NCBI GenBank assembly: GCA_014896305.1
Contig: JADBKQ010000002.1
Coordinates: forward strand, 129,670 to 193,669
Origin: Limnochordaceae bacterium
Lineage (GTDB): Bacteria > Bacillota > Limnochordia > Limnochordales > DUMU01
Direction of reading: 5' to 3'
DNA length: 64,000 bases
The position numbers and the translations under genes are program-made. Positions 8,935 through 18,373 of the stretch are shown here, piece after piece; the first letter of the stretch is position 1; each line of letters opens with the position of its first letter. The notes below the pieces were generated by a model. The model did no database searches and had not been told where the DNA came from. It saw only the letters and a list, made by a program, of their open reading frames with translations.

Positions 8935-11900
8935 GTGTATCTCAAGCGGCTGGAGCTATACGGGTTCAAGTCTTTTGCCGGGCGCACGGTCTTGCTCTTT
9001 GACCCCGGCTTGACGGCGGTAGTAGGCCCCAACGGGAGTGGCAAAAGTAATCTTGCCGACGCACTCCGCTGGGTGCTGGGCGAGCAGAGTGCCCGTAGTT
9101 TGCGGGGCTCCCGAATGGAGGACGTGATTTTCGGCGGATCGCAGCAGGAGCGCCCCCTGGGCTACGCGGAAGTCGCCATCACCTTCGACAACCAGGACGG
9201 GCGACTCCGGTTTCCCAGTAGCGAAGTCACTCTCCGGCGCCGTCTGTATCGCTCTGGCGAGTCCGAGTATGTATTGGGCGGGAGTATCTGCCGCCTGCGC
9301 GATATTCAAGATTTGCTGCTGGACCAGGGCGTGGCCGGCGGCGCCTTCCTGGTAGGCCAAGGAGAGATCGACGCTCTGGTCAGCGCCCATCCCCAGGAGC
9401 GCCGCCTCATCCTGGAGGATTTGGCTGGCATCGCCCGCTTCCGTCGGCGGCGGCAAGAAGCGGAGGATCAGCTGGCGAAGGCCGACCGGGAGCTGAACCG
9501 GTTAGCTGATCTCCTCGCCGGTCTGACCGCCGAGGTGGAGACAACACGGCCGCAAGTGGAGGCTGGGCTGCTCCGGCTGCGGAAGGAGATCGAACAGGCC
9601 CGGCTGGAGGAAATGCTGTTATCCCGGCGGCAAGAGGGTCTGGAGAGCGCCCGGCACCGGCTGGCCGTACGGCAGCAAGCGGCGGATGACCGCTGCCGGC
9701 AGTGGCAAAGTGCGCTGGATCGGTTGCAGCGGGCGCTTCGGGAAACGAACGAACTCGTTGACCGGCTCCAAGACGAGCAGTCGCAAGAGCAAAGGGAACT
9801 GGGGCGCTGGCACGAGCAGCGAGAACGGCTCAGCCGGGAGCAAGCCCGGTTGGAACAGGAAAGCACCTGGCTCGGCCAGCAGCAGTCTGCGGTGGAGAAG
9901 CAGCAGGCCGAAGGCGTCCAGCAGTTGGCCCGCGCCCGGGAGACCCTGCAGCAACTGGACGAACGCCGTCGCCTGGCGGCGGCGGCCGTACAGCAGGCTT
10001 CCGCGGCCTACCTGCGTCGTCAGGCCCGGCTGGAGGAGGAACGCGCCGCCTGGCTGGCACGTCAGGCCCAGGTGGACCAGCAAGTCAAAGCGGCCGACCA
10101 AGCTCGCCGCCAGCGGGAGGAGTCTCGCCGCCGTGCGGAACGCCTGCAGGAACGGCTGGTGGCGCTGCAAAGCCGCTATGAGCAAGAGCGGGCCAGTAGG
10201 GAAGCGTTACAGAGTAGCTTGGCCCAGTCTCAGCAGGATCTTACGCAAATGGCTGCCGACGTCGAGGAACTGAAACGGACCGCTGCAGAACTGGACGAGC
10301 GTCAGACCGCCTTGCATGCGCAAACGGTGCAGGCCGAGCGAGAGCAGGCTCGACTCCAGGAGCGGCTGCAAAGCCTGCGGACCGACCTGCAAACCCGCGA
10401 GGCTCGCTGGCAAACGTTGTCTGAGTGGGGCAAAGAAGGAGAAGGCTTGCCGCAAGCGGTCCGGGCGGTCCTGGTCAATGGAAAGGGAAGAGATTGGGAG
10501 GTCGTCGGACTCCTGGCTGACCTGCTCAAAGTACCCGGCTCCTTGGCCGTGGCGGTGGAAGTCGCCCTGGGATCGGCCCAACTGGATATTGTGGTACCAA
10601 CTGCGGAAGACGCCCGCCGCGCCATCGAGTACCTGCGCCAGCACCGCTTGGGACGGGCCACCTTCCTGCCCCTGGATGCCCTGCGGGTTCACCCGTTGCC
10701 GCCGGTGGATCGGCAGGTGCTGGAGGGCCTGCCCAGCTCTCACTTCCTCGGGCTGCTCCACGAACGGGTCGACTGCCCCGACCTGGCGCGCAAAGCCTGC
10801 GAGTATCTGTTGGGACGCTGGGCTCTCTTCCCCAATCTGGAAGTGGCGTTGCCCGTCTCTCGCCGCCTGACTGCAGCCGTTCGCTGTGTCACGCTGGCGG
10901 GGGACGTGATCATCCCGGGTGGAGCGGTGTCCGGTGGTAGTGTGGATCAGGATCGACGGCCAGGTAGGGTGCGTCAACACCAACAATTGGCCCAGCTGGA
11001 GAAGGAGATCGAAGTACTCCGTCAGGAGGTGGCGCAAGTCAGTGGGGCTGCTGCGGCAGCGGCGAAGGATTGGGAGCGGCTGGCTGCTGAGGAGCGCGAA
11101 GTAGCCCAGGCCTGCGCGGTGACGGCGGAGCGGGTACGCCAGGCCCAGAAGGCCAGGCGCAGCAAAGAAGACGAGTTTCGTCAGTTACAGGACCGCCTTC
11201 GCCAGCAGGATGCACGTTTGCAGGCCATCGCTGCGGAGCAGGCGCAGGTGGGGGATGAACTGGCCCGCCTGGGAGTTGGCCAGCCGGGTGCTTCTCAGGA
11301 AGCCGCGGGCACCGCCCGTGTGCCCGACAGCGGCTCGACAGAGGAAGAACGAGCCTGGCAGGAGGCCCTGGCGGTGCGGGAACAGGTTCAGCGGCAAGAG
11401 CAACAAGCCCAGGAAGAGCTGCGGACATTGGAGCGAGAGCAGCTGCAGGCGGAAGCCGCCTGGAGGCAACTGGAGCACCAGTTTCGGGAGATCCAGCGAA
11501 GTGTGGAGACGCTCCAGGGGCAGCTGCAGCAGCTGCAGGAAGAGCAGCAGAAACTGAGTCAGCGACGGCAGGTCCAGCAAGCCCGTTGGGCCCAGATCGT
11601 TCAACAGTTGGAAGAGCTGTCGCAAGAACAGCAGCAGCGCGAGCGTCACCTTGAGGAACTGGGCCGGGCCCGCAAAGAAGCGGTTCGGAAACGGCACCAG
11701 TACCAGGAAGAGTCCGCGCGGCTGGAGGCAGCGCTGGCTCGAGAGGAGCGGATTCGCTCCCGTCGGCAGGCGGCGCAGGCGCGCCTGCAGGCAGAGATCC
11801 GGTGGAGCCAGCAGCGTCAACAGCAGACACACGCACGGCTACAATCACTCTTGCATCTGGCGGCCACTGTGGATATGCCCGTGGGGGCGCAGACGGCCTC

Positions 11901-12627
11901 GGTCGGGGAATCCAGCACCCTGGCGACCCCCCGCCTGCCCCTGGGCAGGCTGCGCCAGCAACTTGCCGCCCTGGAAGAGGACCTAGCCGGGAGCCCCCCC
12001 TTACCTACAGGCCTCTTTGCCGAGTATCGTCGCCAGCGAGAGCGGGTCGAGGAGCTGCGCCTGGAGCAAGACGATGTGATCCAAGCCCGCCGGGAGCTAC
12101 AAGAGTGGATGGAGCAGGAAGATCAGGAGGCGGCGCGACGGTTACAGGACAGCTTCCGGCGAGCGCAGGAGTCCTTTGCCCAAACGTTCACCGCCCTGTT
12201 TGGTGGGGGCCAGGCGGAGCTGGCGTGGGTGGGCGACGAGCCTCTCACGGCAGGAGTGGAGATTCATGTACAGCCTCCGGGCAAGCGCCTCCAGAACCTT
12301 TCCCTGCTTTCCGGCGGGGAGAAGGCTTTGACGGCCCTCGCCTTCTTGCTGGGGGTTGCCGCGCTGAAGCCACCGCCGGTTTGCGTTCTGGATGAGGCGG
12401 ACAGCGCCCTCGACGAGGCGAATCTGGCCCGTTTCCTCTCCCTTTTGGAGACCTCGGCGCGGCAAACTCAATTCCTATTGATCACGCATCGCCGCACCAC
12501 CATGGAACGGGCAGGCAGCCTGTATGGCGTAACGATGGATAAGAACGGGGTCTCCCGGGTCTACGCCTACCAGCTGCAGGAGGGAGAACCTCGCCCGGTC
12601 CCGGAGGCGATGGCCCGTTTGTCATGA
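8935..12627 (+). CDS. smc: Chromosome segregation protein SMC
   Basis: GPNGSGKSNLADALRWVLGEQSARSLRG, long coiled coils with hinge, NLSLLSGGEKALTALAFLLGV, VLDEADSALD; GTG start. Confidence 0.97.
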   Translation: MYLKRLELYGFKSFAGRTVLLFDPGLTAVVGPNGSGKSNLADALRWVLGEQSARSLRGSRMEDVIFGGSQQERPLGYAEVAITFDNQDGRLRFPSSEVTLRRRLYRSGESEYVLGGSICRLRDIQDLLLDQGVAGGAFLVGQGEIDALVSAHPQERRLILEDLAGIARFRRRRQEAEDQLAKADRELNRLADLLAGLTAEVETTRPQVEAGLLRLRKEIEQARLEEMLLSRRQEGLESARHRLAVRQQAADDRCRQWQSALDRLQRALRETNELVDRLQDEQSQEQRELGRWHEQRERLSREQARLEQESTWLGQQQSAVEKQQAEGVQQLARARETLQQLDERRRLAAAAVQQASAAYLRRQARLEEERAAWLARQAQVDQQVKAADQARRQREESRRRAERLQERLVALQSRYEQERASREALQSSLAQSQQDLTQMAADVEELKRTAAELDERQTALHAQTVQAEREQARLQERLQSLRTDLQTREARWQTLSEWGKEGEGLPQAVRAVLVNGKGRDWEVVGLLADLLKVPGSLAVAVEVALGSAQLDIVVPTAEDARRAIEYLRQHRLGRATFLPLDALRVHPLPPVDRQVLEGLPSSHFLGLLHERVDCPDLARKACEYLLGRWALFPNLEVALPVSRRLTAAVRCVTLAGDVIIPGGAVSGGSVDQDRRPGRVRQHQQLAQLEKEIEVLRQEVAQVSGAAAAAAKDWERLAAEEREVAQACAVTAERVRQAQKARRSKEDEFRQLQDRLRQQDARLQAIAAEQAQVGDELARLGVGQPGASQEAAGTARVPDSGSTEEERAWQEALAVREQVQRQEQQAQEELRTLEREQLQAEAAWRQLEHQFREIQRSVETLQGQLQQLQEEQQKLSQRRQVQQARWAQIVQQLEELSQEQQQRERHLEELGRARKEAVRKRHQYQEESARLEAALAREERIRSRRQAAQARLQAEIRWSQQRQQQTHARLQSLLHLAATVDMPVGAQTASVGESSTLATPRLPLGRLRQQLAALEEDLAGSPPLPTGLFAEYRRQRERVEELRLEQDDVIQARRELQEWMEQEDQEAARRLQDSFRRAQESFAQTFTALFGGGQAELAWVGDEPLTAGVEIHVQPPGKRLQNLSLLSGGEKALTALAFLLGVAALKPPPVCVLDEADSALDEANLARFLSLLETSARQTQFLLITHRRTTMERAGSLYGVTMDKNGVSRVYAYQLQEGEPRPVPEAMARLS

Positions 12628-12697
12628 GCCATGGCCCAGCCTCAAGGTTTGGGAGATCCCTCTCATAAACAGGGTCAACAGGAGGCAATGCGTACCT

Positions 12698-13780
12698 ATG
12701 CGTTGGTGGGGACGGAAAGTCACGACGGAACTGGAACAGCCGCAGATACCCCTAGTGAAGCCGGCGTCGCCCCTCGCGACGCCTGCCGAGTCCGCCGCTG
12801 CCGGTGGCTCTGCTGAACCTCCCGACCGCCCTGGCAAGTCCTGGCTCGCACGGCTCCGGGCCGGCCTGAACCGCACCCGCCAGGCCATCTTCGCTCCCCT
12901 CGCAGAGCTGGGCCGTCACGGACGCATCGAGCCTGAAGTGTATGACCGCCTGGAGGAGGCGCTCCTGGCCGCGGACGTCGGCGTGACCACTACCGCGGCT
13001 CTCCTCGGCCGGCTCCGCCAGGAGGTGAAGGAGCAGGGCTGTACGCAGACGGAGCAGCTGCTGCCCCTCTTGCGGCAGGCCATCACCGCCGAGTTGGGGG
13101 AGGTTCCGGTCGGCCTCCAGACCGCCGCCCAACCTCCCACTGTCTACCTTTTTGTTGGCGTGAACGGAGCAGGCAAGACCTCAACCATCGGCAAGTTGGC
13201 AGCTCAACTTCGCCGGCAGGGGCAGCGGGTCCTGGTGGGAGCAGCCGATACGTTTCGAGCAGCAGCCATTGACCAGTTGGAGGTTTGGACGCGGCGGGCT
13301 GGTGTCGACCTGATCAAGCACCAGGAGGGGGCCGACCCGGCCGCCGTTGCGTATGACGCGGTTGCAGCAGGCAAAGCCCGCGGTTTTGACTACGTCTTGA
13401 TCGATACGGCCGGGCGTCTGCAGAACAAGGAGAATCTCATGAAAGAGCTGAGCAAAATGCGCCGGGTGATTGAACGGGAGAACCAGTCGCCCCCGGCCGA
13501 AACGCTCCTGGTGGTGGATGCCACCACCGGGCAGAACGGGCTGCAGCAGGCGCGCCTATTCACCGAGGCTGCCGGGGTTACAGGCCTGGTCTTGACGAAG
13601 CTGGACAGCAGTGCCAAGGGTGGCATCGTGCTGGCCATCGCCCATGAACTCCACCTTCCGGTGAAGCTGGTGGGAGTGGGTGAAGGGTTGGACGATCTCC
13701 AGCCCTTTTCCCCGCTGGACTTTGCGCAAGCCCTCCTCCCCGACTGGCAGGTTGACAGCGGAGCGGACGGCCCGGTATAA
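12698..13780 (+). CDS. ftsY: Signal recognition particle receptor FtsY
   Basis: GVNGAGKTSTIGKLAAQL, DTFRAAAIDQLEVW, LIDTAGRLQNKENLMKEL, TKLDSSAKGG. Confidence 0.96.
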   Translation: MRWWGRKVTTELEQPQIPLVKPASPLATPAESAAAGGSAEPPDRPGKSWLARLRAGLNRTRQAIFAPLAELGRHGRIEPEVYDRLEEALLAADVGVTTTAALLGRLRQEVKEQGCTQTEQLLPLLRQAITAELGEVPVGLQTAAQPPTVYLFVGVNGAGKTSTIGKLAAQLRRQGQRVLVGAADTFRAAAIDQLEVWTRRAGVDLIKHQEGADPAAVAYDAVAAGKARGFDYVLIDTAGRLQNKENLMKELSKMRRVIERENQSPPAETLLVVDATTGQNGLQQARLFTEAAGVTGLVLTKLDSSAKGGIVLAIAHELHLPVKLVGVGEGLDDLQPFSPLDFAQALLPDWQVDSGADGPV

Positions 13781-13781
13781 T
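13752..13781 (+). promoter_or_regulatory. Sigma-70/A promoter TTGACA-N18-TATAAT inside 3' end of ftsY
   Basis: TTGACA 13752-13757, TATAAT 13776-13781; both hexamers match consensus; upstream of ylxM-ffh. Confidence 0.75.
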
Positions 13782-13827
13782 GCCTCGGCGGCTGTCAAGG
13801 AGATTTGCTTAACAGGCAGGGGCGATC

Positions 13828-14256
13828 GTGGGCACGAACTCCTCACCCGATGAATCCACTCCAGCCTTGCCGGCGGCAGTACGGGCGGCAGCCCTGTTCG
13901 ACTGGTACGGGGAGCTATTGACTCCTCGTCAAAAGGAGGTATTCCGCCTCTATTACGAGGAGGACATGTCGTTGGGGGAGATCGGTCGCGAGCTGGGGAT
14001 CAGTCGCCAGGCAGTGTACGATCTTCTCCATCGCTGCATCGTGGAGCTGGAACGATACGAACAGGCCATCGGCATGGTCCGCCGAACCGAGCTGTACCAG
14101 CATTGGCGCCAGCATCTGGCTTCCTCCCTGGAGACCAGCGGGCGGAGTTCGATAGATGGGCCGGAGGCGGAATCCTTTTTCGACGAGCTTTTCCGCCCCG
14201 GACCTTGGCTGGAACGATCCGAGGACGGTCCATCAGGGAGAGGAAGCTCAGGCTGA
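13828..14256 (+). CDS. ylxM: YlxM/p13-family (UPF0122) DNA-binding protein
   Basis: LLTPRQKEVFRLYYEEDMSLGEIGRELGISRQAVYDLLHR; directly upstream of ffh. Confidence 0.9.
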   Translation: MGTNSSPDESTPALPAAVRAAALFDWYGELLTPRQKEVFRLYYEEDMSLGEIGRELGISRQAVYDLLHRCIVELERYEQAIGMVRRTELYQHWRQHLASSLETSGRSSIDGPEAESFFDELFRPGPWLERSEDGPSGRGSSG

Positions 14257-14335
14257 CGGTCTTCAGGGGTCTAACCCTTCGCACTCGGAGCAGGTGCTGA
14301 TTCGTGGCCCGGGAGAGGGGGGCAGGAGCAGAAAC

Positions 14336-15679
14336 ATGTTTGGCACATTGAGCCAGCGTCTGCAGCAGACGTTTCAACGCCTGCGCAGTCGCGGCCGTCT
14401 GACTGAACAGGACGTCGATGCTGCCTTACGTGAGGTTCGTCTGGCTTTGCTAGAGGCAGACGTTCATTTCCGCGTCGTGAAGGAGTTTATTCAGCGATTG
14501 CGGGAAAGGGCTGTAGGAGAGGAAGTACTCCATAGCCTGACCCCCACTCAGATGGTTATCAAGCTGGTTCACCAGGAGCTAACGCAGCTGATGGGGGGAG
14601 AGGCGGTACGGCTGCAGCTGACCGGGCAACCGACCGTGGTCTTGCTGGTCGGCCTGCAGGGCGCTGGTAAGACGACGGCGGCTGCTAAACTTGCCGGCTG
14701 GCTGCAACGGGATCACCACCGCCCGTTGCTGGTGGCCGCCGATGTGTACCGGCCCGCAGCCATTCGCCAGCTGCAGGTGTTAGGAGAGCAACTGCATGTG
14801 CCCGTCTTCGAGCAAGGGACCGATGTTCCCCCTGTCACGATTGCAACCCAAGGGGTGACCCACGCCCGCTTGCATGGCTACGACGTCGTGCTCATCGACA
14901 CAGCAGGACGTCTGCAAATCGATGAAGCCATGATGGCTGAGGTGCGCGAGATCAAGTCTCAAGTGCAACCCCAGGAGATCCTGCTTGTCGTCGATGCCAT
15001 GACCGGGCAAGAGGCGGTCAACGTCGCCAGCCAGTTCAATGAGGCCTTGCAGCTGACCGGGGTGATCTTGACCAAGCTGGATGGAGACGCCCGGGGTGGG
15101 GCGGCGTTGTCCATCCGCAAAGTGACGGGTGCCCCTATCAAGTTCGTGGGTGTGGGCGAGAAATTGGACGCTTTGGAGCCCTTCTACCCGGATCGCATGG
15201 CCGCCCGCATCCTGGGGATGGGGGATGTTCTCAGCCTCATCGAACGGGCTCAAAGTACCCTGGACCAGAAGGAAGCCCGGGAAGTGGGCGAGCGGCTGGC
15301 CCGTAACAGCTTTACCCTGGAGGACTTTTTGGTACAGATGCAGCAAGTCCGCAGACTGGGCCCCCTTGATCAACTGCTCGGAATGATCCCTGGCTTTGAT
15401 CGCCTGGCGGGTCATCACCCGGAGCTGGGGCAGCAGGGGGAGCAGCAGATGCGCCGGGTGGAGGCGATCATTCGCTCCATGACGCCGCAGGAACGGCGGC
15501 AACCGGGGCTGATCGACGCCAGCCGGAAGCGGCGGATTGCTGCTGGCAGCGGGACGACCGTGCAGGACGTCAACCGCTTGCTCAAAGAGTTTGACCAGGT
15601 CCGCTCCCTCATGAAGCAGGTGAGCGGCCAGGCCAAGAGAAAGGGCGCGGTTCCCAAGGGACTGCGATTTCCTTTCTGA
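14336..15679 (+). CDS. ffh: Signal recognition particle protein Ffh
   Basis: GLQGAGKTTAAAKLAG, DTAGRLQIDEAMM, TKLDGDARGG, C-terminal M domain (RKRRIAAGSGTTVQDVNRLLKEF). Confidence 0.97.
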   Translation: MFGTLSQRLQQTFQRLRSRGRLTEQDVDAALREVRLALLEADVHFRVVKEFIQRLRERAVGEEVLHSLTPTQMVIKLVHQELTQLMGGEAVRLQLTGQPTVVLLVGLQGAGKTTAAAKLAGWLQRDHHRPLLVAADVYRPAAIRQLQVLGEQLHVPVFEQGTDVPPVTIATQGVTHARLHGYDVVLIDTAGRLQIDEAMMAEVREIKSQVQPQEILLVVDAMTGQEAVNVASQFNEALQLTGVILTKLDGDARGGAALSIRKVTGAPIKFVGVGEKLDALEPFYPDRMAARILGMGDVLSLIERAQSTLDQKEAREVGERLARNSFTLEDFLVQMQQVRRLGPLDQLLGMIPGFDRLAGHHPELGQQGEQQMRRVEAIIRSMTPQERRQPGLIDASRKRRIAAGSGTTVQDVNRLLKEFDQVRSLMKQVSGQAKRKGAVPKGLRFPF

Positions 15680-15711
15680 TTCCTGGCAGAGTAGAGGAGG
15701 GAAGTAAGAAG

Positions 15712-16086
15712 ATGGCCTTACGGATTCGACTCAAGCGGTTCGGAGCCAAGAAACAGCCCACCTACCGGCTGGTGATTGCTGACAGCCGTGCCGCCCGTGA
15801 CGGTAAGTTCGTCGAGTCGGTCGGCTTCTACAATCCACTGCCCGAGCCCGCCATCATTCAGGTGGACATGGAGCGGACCCGGGAGTGGCTGCGGCGGGGA
15901 GCTCAGCCTTCGGAGTCGGTTCGCCAGGTGCTCACCCGGGCTGGATTGTGGGAGCAGATCAGCGGGAAGTCCCCGGCGACGCCGGCGGGTGCTGCGGCTG
16001 AGCCGGCGAAGGATGGTGCCACGAGCTCTGCTGCGCAACCGGCGCCGGCCGCCGGATCTGCCAACGGAGCTGCGGAGGGAGCCTGA
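15712..16086 (+). CDS. rpsP: 30S ribosomal protein S16 with Ala/Pro-rich C-terminal tail
   Basis: MALRIRLKRFGAKKQPTYRLVIADSRAARDGKFVESVGFYNP. Confidence 0.97.
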   Translation: MALRIRLKRFGAKKQPTYRLVIADSRAARDGKFVESVGFYNPLPEPAIIQVDMERTREWLRRGAQPSESVRQVLTRAGLWEQISGKSPATPAGAAAEPAKDGATSSAAQPAPAAGSANGAAEGA

Positions 16087-16092
16087 CCTGAG

Positions 16093-16437
16093 ATGAAAGA
16101 ACTCCTAGAGCGGATTGCCACAGGGCTTGTCTCCTCTCCCGAGGAGGTCAAAGTCGAAGAGGAGCGTGAGGGCGACCGGGTGCGGTTGCGGCTGCGAGTA
16201 GCGCCGGCAGATACCGGCAAGGTCATCGGTCGGGGCGGGCAGATCGCGCGGGCGATCCGAACCGTTTTGCGGGCAGCGGCCGTACAGGAAGGGGTCCTGG
16301 TCCGGCTCGATATTGAAGGTGGCGAGGAGCATCCTCACCAAGATCACGAGGATGATCATGAGAATGACCAAGACGACGGTCAGGGCAAAGGCCGCGCCGG
16401 CACGCACTCTGACGATGCCAAGGCGGAGCATGAGTGA
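16093..16437 (+). CDS. khpA: KH-domain RNA-binding protein KhpA-like with His/Asp/Glu-rich tail
   Basis: DTGKVIGRGGQIARAIRTVL KH GxxG motif; between rpsP and rimM. Confidence 0.9.
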   Translation: MKELLERIATGLVSSPEEVKVEEEREGDRVRLRLRVAPADTGKVIGRGGQIARAIRTVLRAAAVQEGVLVRLDIEGGEEHPHQDHEDDHENDQDDGQGKGRAGTHSDDAKAEHE

Positions 16438-17080
16438 GCTGAGCCCAGCCTTCGCTTCGGATATCCCTATCCGAGGGGAAGCGGTGCCGCCGGCCGAACC
16501 CTTGCCGGAATGGGTCAACGTGGCTCAAGTGACCGCGCCGCAGGGGTTGCGGGGGCAGGTCAAGGTGACCCTGCTTACCGGGATGCCGGAACGCTTCGAG
16601 AAGCCCCAGACTGTCCGACTCTATCCGCCTCTGCCAGGGCAGCCCTCCGAACTTCTTTTCCAACTTGTGCGCTGGCAAGGCGAGCGAGGGGTCGGCCGTT
16701 TGGCCGGAGTGAGCGGTCGCGACCAGGCGGAACGAATGCGTGGCCGGTACCTGCAGGTCCCCAGGCAGCAGTGTCCGCCTTTACCGGAGGGTCAATTCTA
16801 CCTGTTTCAGCTCATCGGCATGAACGTCTGGAGCGAGCACGGAGATTACCTGGGCCGGTTGGAGGAGGTCCTGGCTGCAGGAGGGAACGACGTGTATCTG
16901 GTGCGCCACCCCGGGTCGGGCCGGGCACTGCTGGTGCCCGCCATCCGCCAGGTCGTCCGGGAGGTCGATGTCGAAGGGCGGCAGATGCGGGTGCAACTGT
17001 TGCCCGGGATGATGCCGGAGTCAGAGACGGGGCATCCGGAGACGGGAAGAGGCAAAGGCGATGCGTCCGTTCACGATTGA
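16430..17080 (+). CDS. rimM: 16S rRNA processing protein RimM
   Basis: VNVAQVTAPQGLRGQVKVTLLT, PRC-barrel VYLVRHPGSGRALLVPAIRQVVREVDVEGRQMRVQLLPGM. Confidence 0.93.
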   Translation: MSELSPAFASDIPIRGEAVPPAEPLPEWVNVAQVTAPQGLRGQVKVTLLTGMPERFEKPQTVRLYPPLPGQPSELLFQLVRWQGERGVGRLAGVSGRDQAERMRGRYLQVPRQQCPPLPEGQFYLFQLIGMNVWSEHGDYLGRLEEVLAAGGNDVYLVRHPGSGRALLVPAIRQVVREVDVEGRQMRVQLLPGMMPESETGHPETGRGKGDASVHD

Positions 17081-17867
17081 CGTGGTCACGCTCTTTCCCG
17101 AGATGCTGGAGCCGGCTCTGTCCGTGAGCATGATTGGGCGGGCCCGTGCCGCAGGCTACATCCGGGTGGAATTGTGGGGGGTGCGCCAGTACGGGGTGGG
17201 CCGCCATCGGTTGACGGATGACGTCCCCTACGGGGGCGGCATCGGCATGGTCATGCGCCCGGAGCCATTCTTTCGGGCCGTAGGAGCAATCCGCCGGGCG
17301 CGGGAAGCGGAAGGGCTGGCCCCCGACCGGATCATTCTTCTCGCCGCTCAGGGGCGAACCTTAACGCAGGCGGTCGTCGAGGAGCTCAGTCGCCTGCAGC
17401 ACTTGGTGCTGCTTTGTGGACACTACGAAGGGGTCGACGATCGTGTACGACAGGTACTGGCGGACGATGAGATCTCGCTGGGGGATTTTGTCCTCACCGG
17501 CGGCGAGATTCCGGCCCTGGCCCTCATCGACAGCGTAGCCCGCCTGCAGCCTGGTGTGCTGCCGGAGGGTGCCGCTGAGGAAGAATCCTTCCGTTGGGGG
17601 TTGCTGGAGTATCCTCAGTATACGCGGCCTTCCGTATATGCCGGGATGAGTGTGCCGGCGGTTCTCAAGCATGGGAATGCGGCTCGCATTCGAGCTTGGC
17701 GACGCCAGGCAGCCTTGCGCCGGACCCTACAGCGCCGGCCCGAGCTTTTGGCTGCCTTTCGTCGCTCACCAGCCTGGCAGGTAGATCCGGAGTGGGCTGG
17801 CCTCTGGGAGCAGGTACAGAGGGAGGAGTCGGACAGCGGGACAGATTCGACAGCAGATGAGAACTGA
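17061..17867 (+). CDS. trmD: tRNA (guanine-N1)-methyltransferase TrmD
   Basis: DVVTLFPEMLEP, DDVPYGGGIGMVM, LLCGHYEGVDDRV, SLGDFVLTGGEIPAL. Confidence 0.97.
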   Translation: MRPFTIDVVTLFPEMLEPALSVSMIGRARAAGYIRVELWGVRQYGVGRHRLTDDVPYGGGIGMVMRPEPFFRAVGAIRRAREAEGLAPDRIILLAAQGRTLTQAVVEELSRLQHLVLLCGHYEGVDDRVRQVLADDEISLGDFVLTGGEIPALALIDSVARLQPGVLPEGAAEEESFRWGLLEYPQYTRPSVYAGMSVPAVLKHGNAARIRAWRRQAALRRTLQRRPELLAAFRRSPAWQVDPEWAGLWEQVQREESDSGTDSTADEN

Positions 17868-17883
17868 ACGGAGGTGAGTGAGC

Positions 17884-18267
17884 ATGGACCTGATTCAGGC
17901 AGTGGAACAGGGTCAGCTCCGGACCGACCGGGCCGGGTTCCGTCCGGGCGACACCGTGAAGGTGTACTGGCAGATCAGTGAGGGTGGCCGTCAGCGCATC
18001 CAGGTGTTCGAAGGGGTGGTCATCGGCCGCTCCGGGACGGGTCTGCGCGAGACCTTCACGGTCCGCAAGGTCTCCCAGGGTGTAGGGGTGGAGCGGGTTT
18101 TTCCTCTGCACTCTCCCCTTATCGACCATATCGAAGTGGTGCGACAAGGTCGGGTACGACGCGCCAAGTTGTACTACTTGCGAGGCTTGATGGGGAAGGC
18201 CGCCCGGATCGGCGAGCGGCGGCAAAATACGGCTGGCGAGCAAGAGACGAGTGCGAAGAAGGAATGA
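17884..18267 (+). CDS. rplS: 50S ribosomal protein L19
   Basis: [44 protein letters not shown]...[13 protein letters not shown]. Confidence 0.97.
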   Translation: MDLIQAVEQGQLRTDRAGFRPGDTVKVYWQISEGGRQRIQVFEGVVIGRSGTGLRETFTVRKVSQGVGVERVFPLHSPLIDHIEVVRQGRVRRAKLYYLRGLMGKAARIGERRQNTAGEQETSAKKE

Positions 18268-18277
18268 AGCAGAAGGG

Positions 18278-18307
18278 AGAGGAAGCTGCGCCACAGCAGG
18301 TTCCTCT
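18278..18307 (+). other. Intergenic RNA hairpin between rplS and lepB (no U-tract)
   Basis: AGAGGAAGCTGC / GCAGGTTCCTCT, 12-position stem with one mismatch and 6-nt loop. Confidence 0.55.
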
Positions 18308-18373
18308 CTCCTGCATTTCAGCTGCTGGCGGGACTCACAAATAGCGAGGGCAGCTACACGGGGAGGGATTGGC

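Noticed and set aside
9700-11760. Repetitive-looking CAG/GAG-rich tract in smc
   Set aside because: Explained by coiled-coil Gln/Glu/Arg codons; no exact tandem unit
11039-11848. Ala/Pro-rich antisense ORF within smc
   Set aside because: Complement of the Gln/Glu/Arg-rich SMC coiled coil, which forces Ala/Pro/Leu-rich antisense frames
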